A DNA stretch of 64,000 bases from Jacaranda mimosifolia (lineage: Eukaryota > Streptophyta > Magnoliopsida > Lamiales > Bignoniaceae). The DNA lies in contig CM032126.1 of NCBI GenBank assembly GCA_018894105.1, positions 9,017,001 to 9,081,000 on the forward strand, read 5' to 3'. The notes beneath the pieces were generated by a model. That model was not told the DNA's origin. It saw only the letters and a list, made by a program, of their open reading frames with translations, and made no database searches. Made by a program: the position numbers and the translations under genes. This document shows positions 63,201-64,000 of this stretch, piece by piece; within the stretch, counting starts at the first letter, position 1; each line of letters opens with the position of its first letter.

Positions 63201-63935
63201 TGTAACAACAAATTTCTTGTCTGTAAAAATTAAAATTACAAACAAGAAAAATCGTACAAATAAAATTGAAATTAAAATCAATCAATCAATCAACTATGGA
63301 TTCTATCTCTAACCTATTCATCTGATTCTTCCCTTCCAAAATTTAATGAGCTCCATGAAAAACGCCTTAAATGCTGTGGATCTCCTTAAATTTGATTTGA
63401 ATAAAAATAACGTTAATCCGAGGGCGCACCTTAATCTTGAATCAAACGATAGAAATATATGTGTTCCGCAAAGAATATATTGAATGTCGTAGATCTCCTT
63501 GAATAAAAATAATGCCAATTCGAGGGCTTCACACTTTAATCTCAAATCAAACGACAGAAATATATGAGTTCCGCAAAGAATATCTTGAATGCCATGGATC
63601 TCCTTGAATAAAAATAATGCCAATTCGAGGGCTTCGCACTTTAATCTCAAATCAAACATGAGGAATATATGTGTTCCTCAAAGAACGCCTTGAACATCAT
63701 GGATCTCTTTGAATTTGCTTGAGAGAATTGCTGGACTCCTTTAGAGTTTCTCTCATCTACTAGAATTTGTGTGTTGTGTCAAATGAGCTGGAATCACCCC
63801 TTTATATTGGGTGCTTGATGGAAGACTTCTAGATTAACTTGAACTCCTTCAAAGGTTATCTCTTTGATAAGATAATATCAAATATCAAGAGATAATATCA
63901 GATTTATTTGATTTGATAATATTTAATATCAAAAG
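63201..63935 (-). mobile_element. 5' LTR of Tat-2, U3 end missing
   Basis: Same start as the other LTR (TGTAACAACAAATTTC). A minus-strand TATA box (TATAAA, plus-strand 63801-63806 reads TTTATA) lies in an about 28-base stretch that the 3' LTR lacks. Tandem 105-base units at about 63376-63700 are visible also as a 35-residue repeat in the minus-strand frame 63318-63659, which is not a gene. The match stops abruptly at 63935 (ATCAAAAG), some 210 bases before the expected LTR end. Confidence 0.85.
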
Positions 63936-64000
63936 GCTGGGAACAAGAACATTGAATCAAAAATATCGATAAATTCATTTGAAGTCCAAAGAAATGAAAT
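63936..64000. other. Sequence beyond the broken Tat-2 LTR
   Basis: Unrelated to the LTR. It is too short to classify. Confidence 0.4.

Larger units (their letters stand above)
50326..63935 (-). mobile_element. Tat-type Ty3/Gypsy retrotransposon 2 (Tat-2), nested in Tat-1
   Basis: 13.6 kb, minus orientation. LTRs are at 63201-63935 (5' LTR of the element, truncated) and 50326-51234 (3' LTR). In element order: gag, protease, RT, RNase H, a second archaeal-type RNase H, integrase, tandem repeats, then a plant gene in antisense. Dual RNase H and a 3' antisense gene are traits of the Tat lineage. A polypurine tract (AAGTGGGGGTATT on the minus strand) adjoins the 3' LTR at 51235. The 5 bases before the left edge are CACCT (50321-50325), the expected target duplication; the partner is not visible. 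It is dead through many stops. Confidence 0.85.

Noticed and set aside
63318..63659. 113-codon minus-strand frame with internal repeats
   Set aside because: It is the 105-bp LTR tandem repeat read in a frame that happens to stay open.

Overview
The window is nuclear DNA from a flowering plant, most likely a eudicot. It is AT-rich, has few genes, and carries spliced nuclear genes, Ty1/Copia and Ty3/Gypsy (Tat-type) retrotransposons, and many non-autonomous hAT- and CACTA-like DNA elements. I cannot name the species from sequence alone. Only three cellular genes are well supported: (1) a stress-responsive A/B-barrel (Dabb) protein on the minus strand at 1237-2058; (2) an EARLY FLOWERING 4-like protein (EFL3 type) on the plus strand, coding at 25839-26186, with a 1.36 kb intron in its 5' leader; (3) cytosolic 40S ribosomal protein S3 on the plus strand, six coding exons from 38014 to 40267, with TGGGCC/AGCCCA and telo-box motifs upstream. 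They have unrelated jobs and do not form a functional cluster.

Layout. 1-2.1 kb: Dabb gene and its 3' flank. 3.9-10.1 kb: a decayed CACTA-type transposon on the minus strand, with a broken transposase-family ORF, an LTR-like non-coding insertion (about 5.04-7.01 kb) and an F-box gene fragment. 10.4-24 kb: AT-rich intergenic DNA with small elements, a striking triplication (13602-14289) ending in AAT/ATT palindromes, and an isolated promoter-like island near 15.7-15.93 kb. 24.2-26.5 kb: EFL3. 27.5-37.3 kb: small TIR elements, several with perfect 8-bp target duplications, plus LTR remnants. 37.7-40.4 kb: RPS3. 41.4-47 kb: a broken Copia element interrupted by an 816-bp solo LTR. 47-47.6 kb: a LINE 3' fragment.

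48.2-64 kb is a nested retroelement tower. A hAT-like element is cut by a Tat-type LTR element (Tat-1), which is in turn cut by a 13.6-kb Tat element (Tat-2). Tat-2 lies on the minus strand and has gag, protease, RT, two RNase H domains and integrase, all broken by stops. Both Tat elements carry plant genes in antisense to the retroelement. Tat-1 has a start of a 'putative gypsy-type transposase' (PF04195-like) protein. Tat-2 has an apparently intron-bearing plant mobile domain (PMD) gene. Each antisense gene has a TATA box of its own. Between pol and the antisense gene Tat-2 holds almost 1 kb of tandem repeats. This antisense-gene arrangement is the most interesting system in the window. Extra and antisense ORFs in Tat elements have been reported before, so the novelty is in the intron, promoter and nesting details rather than in the class itself.
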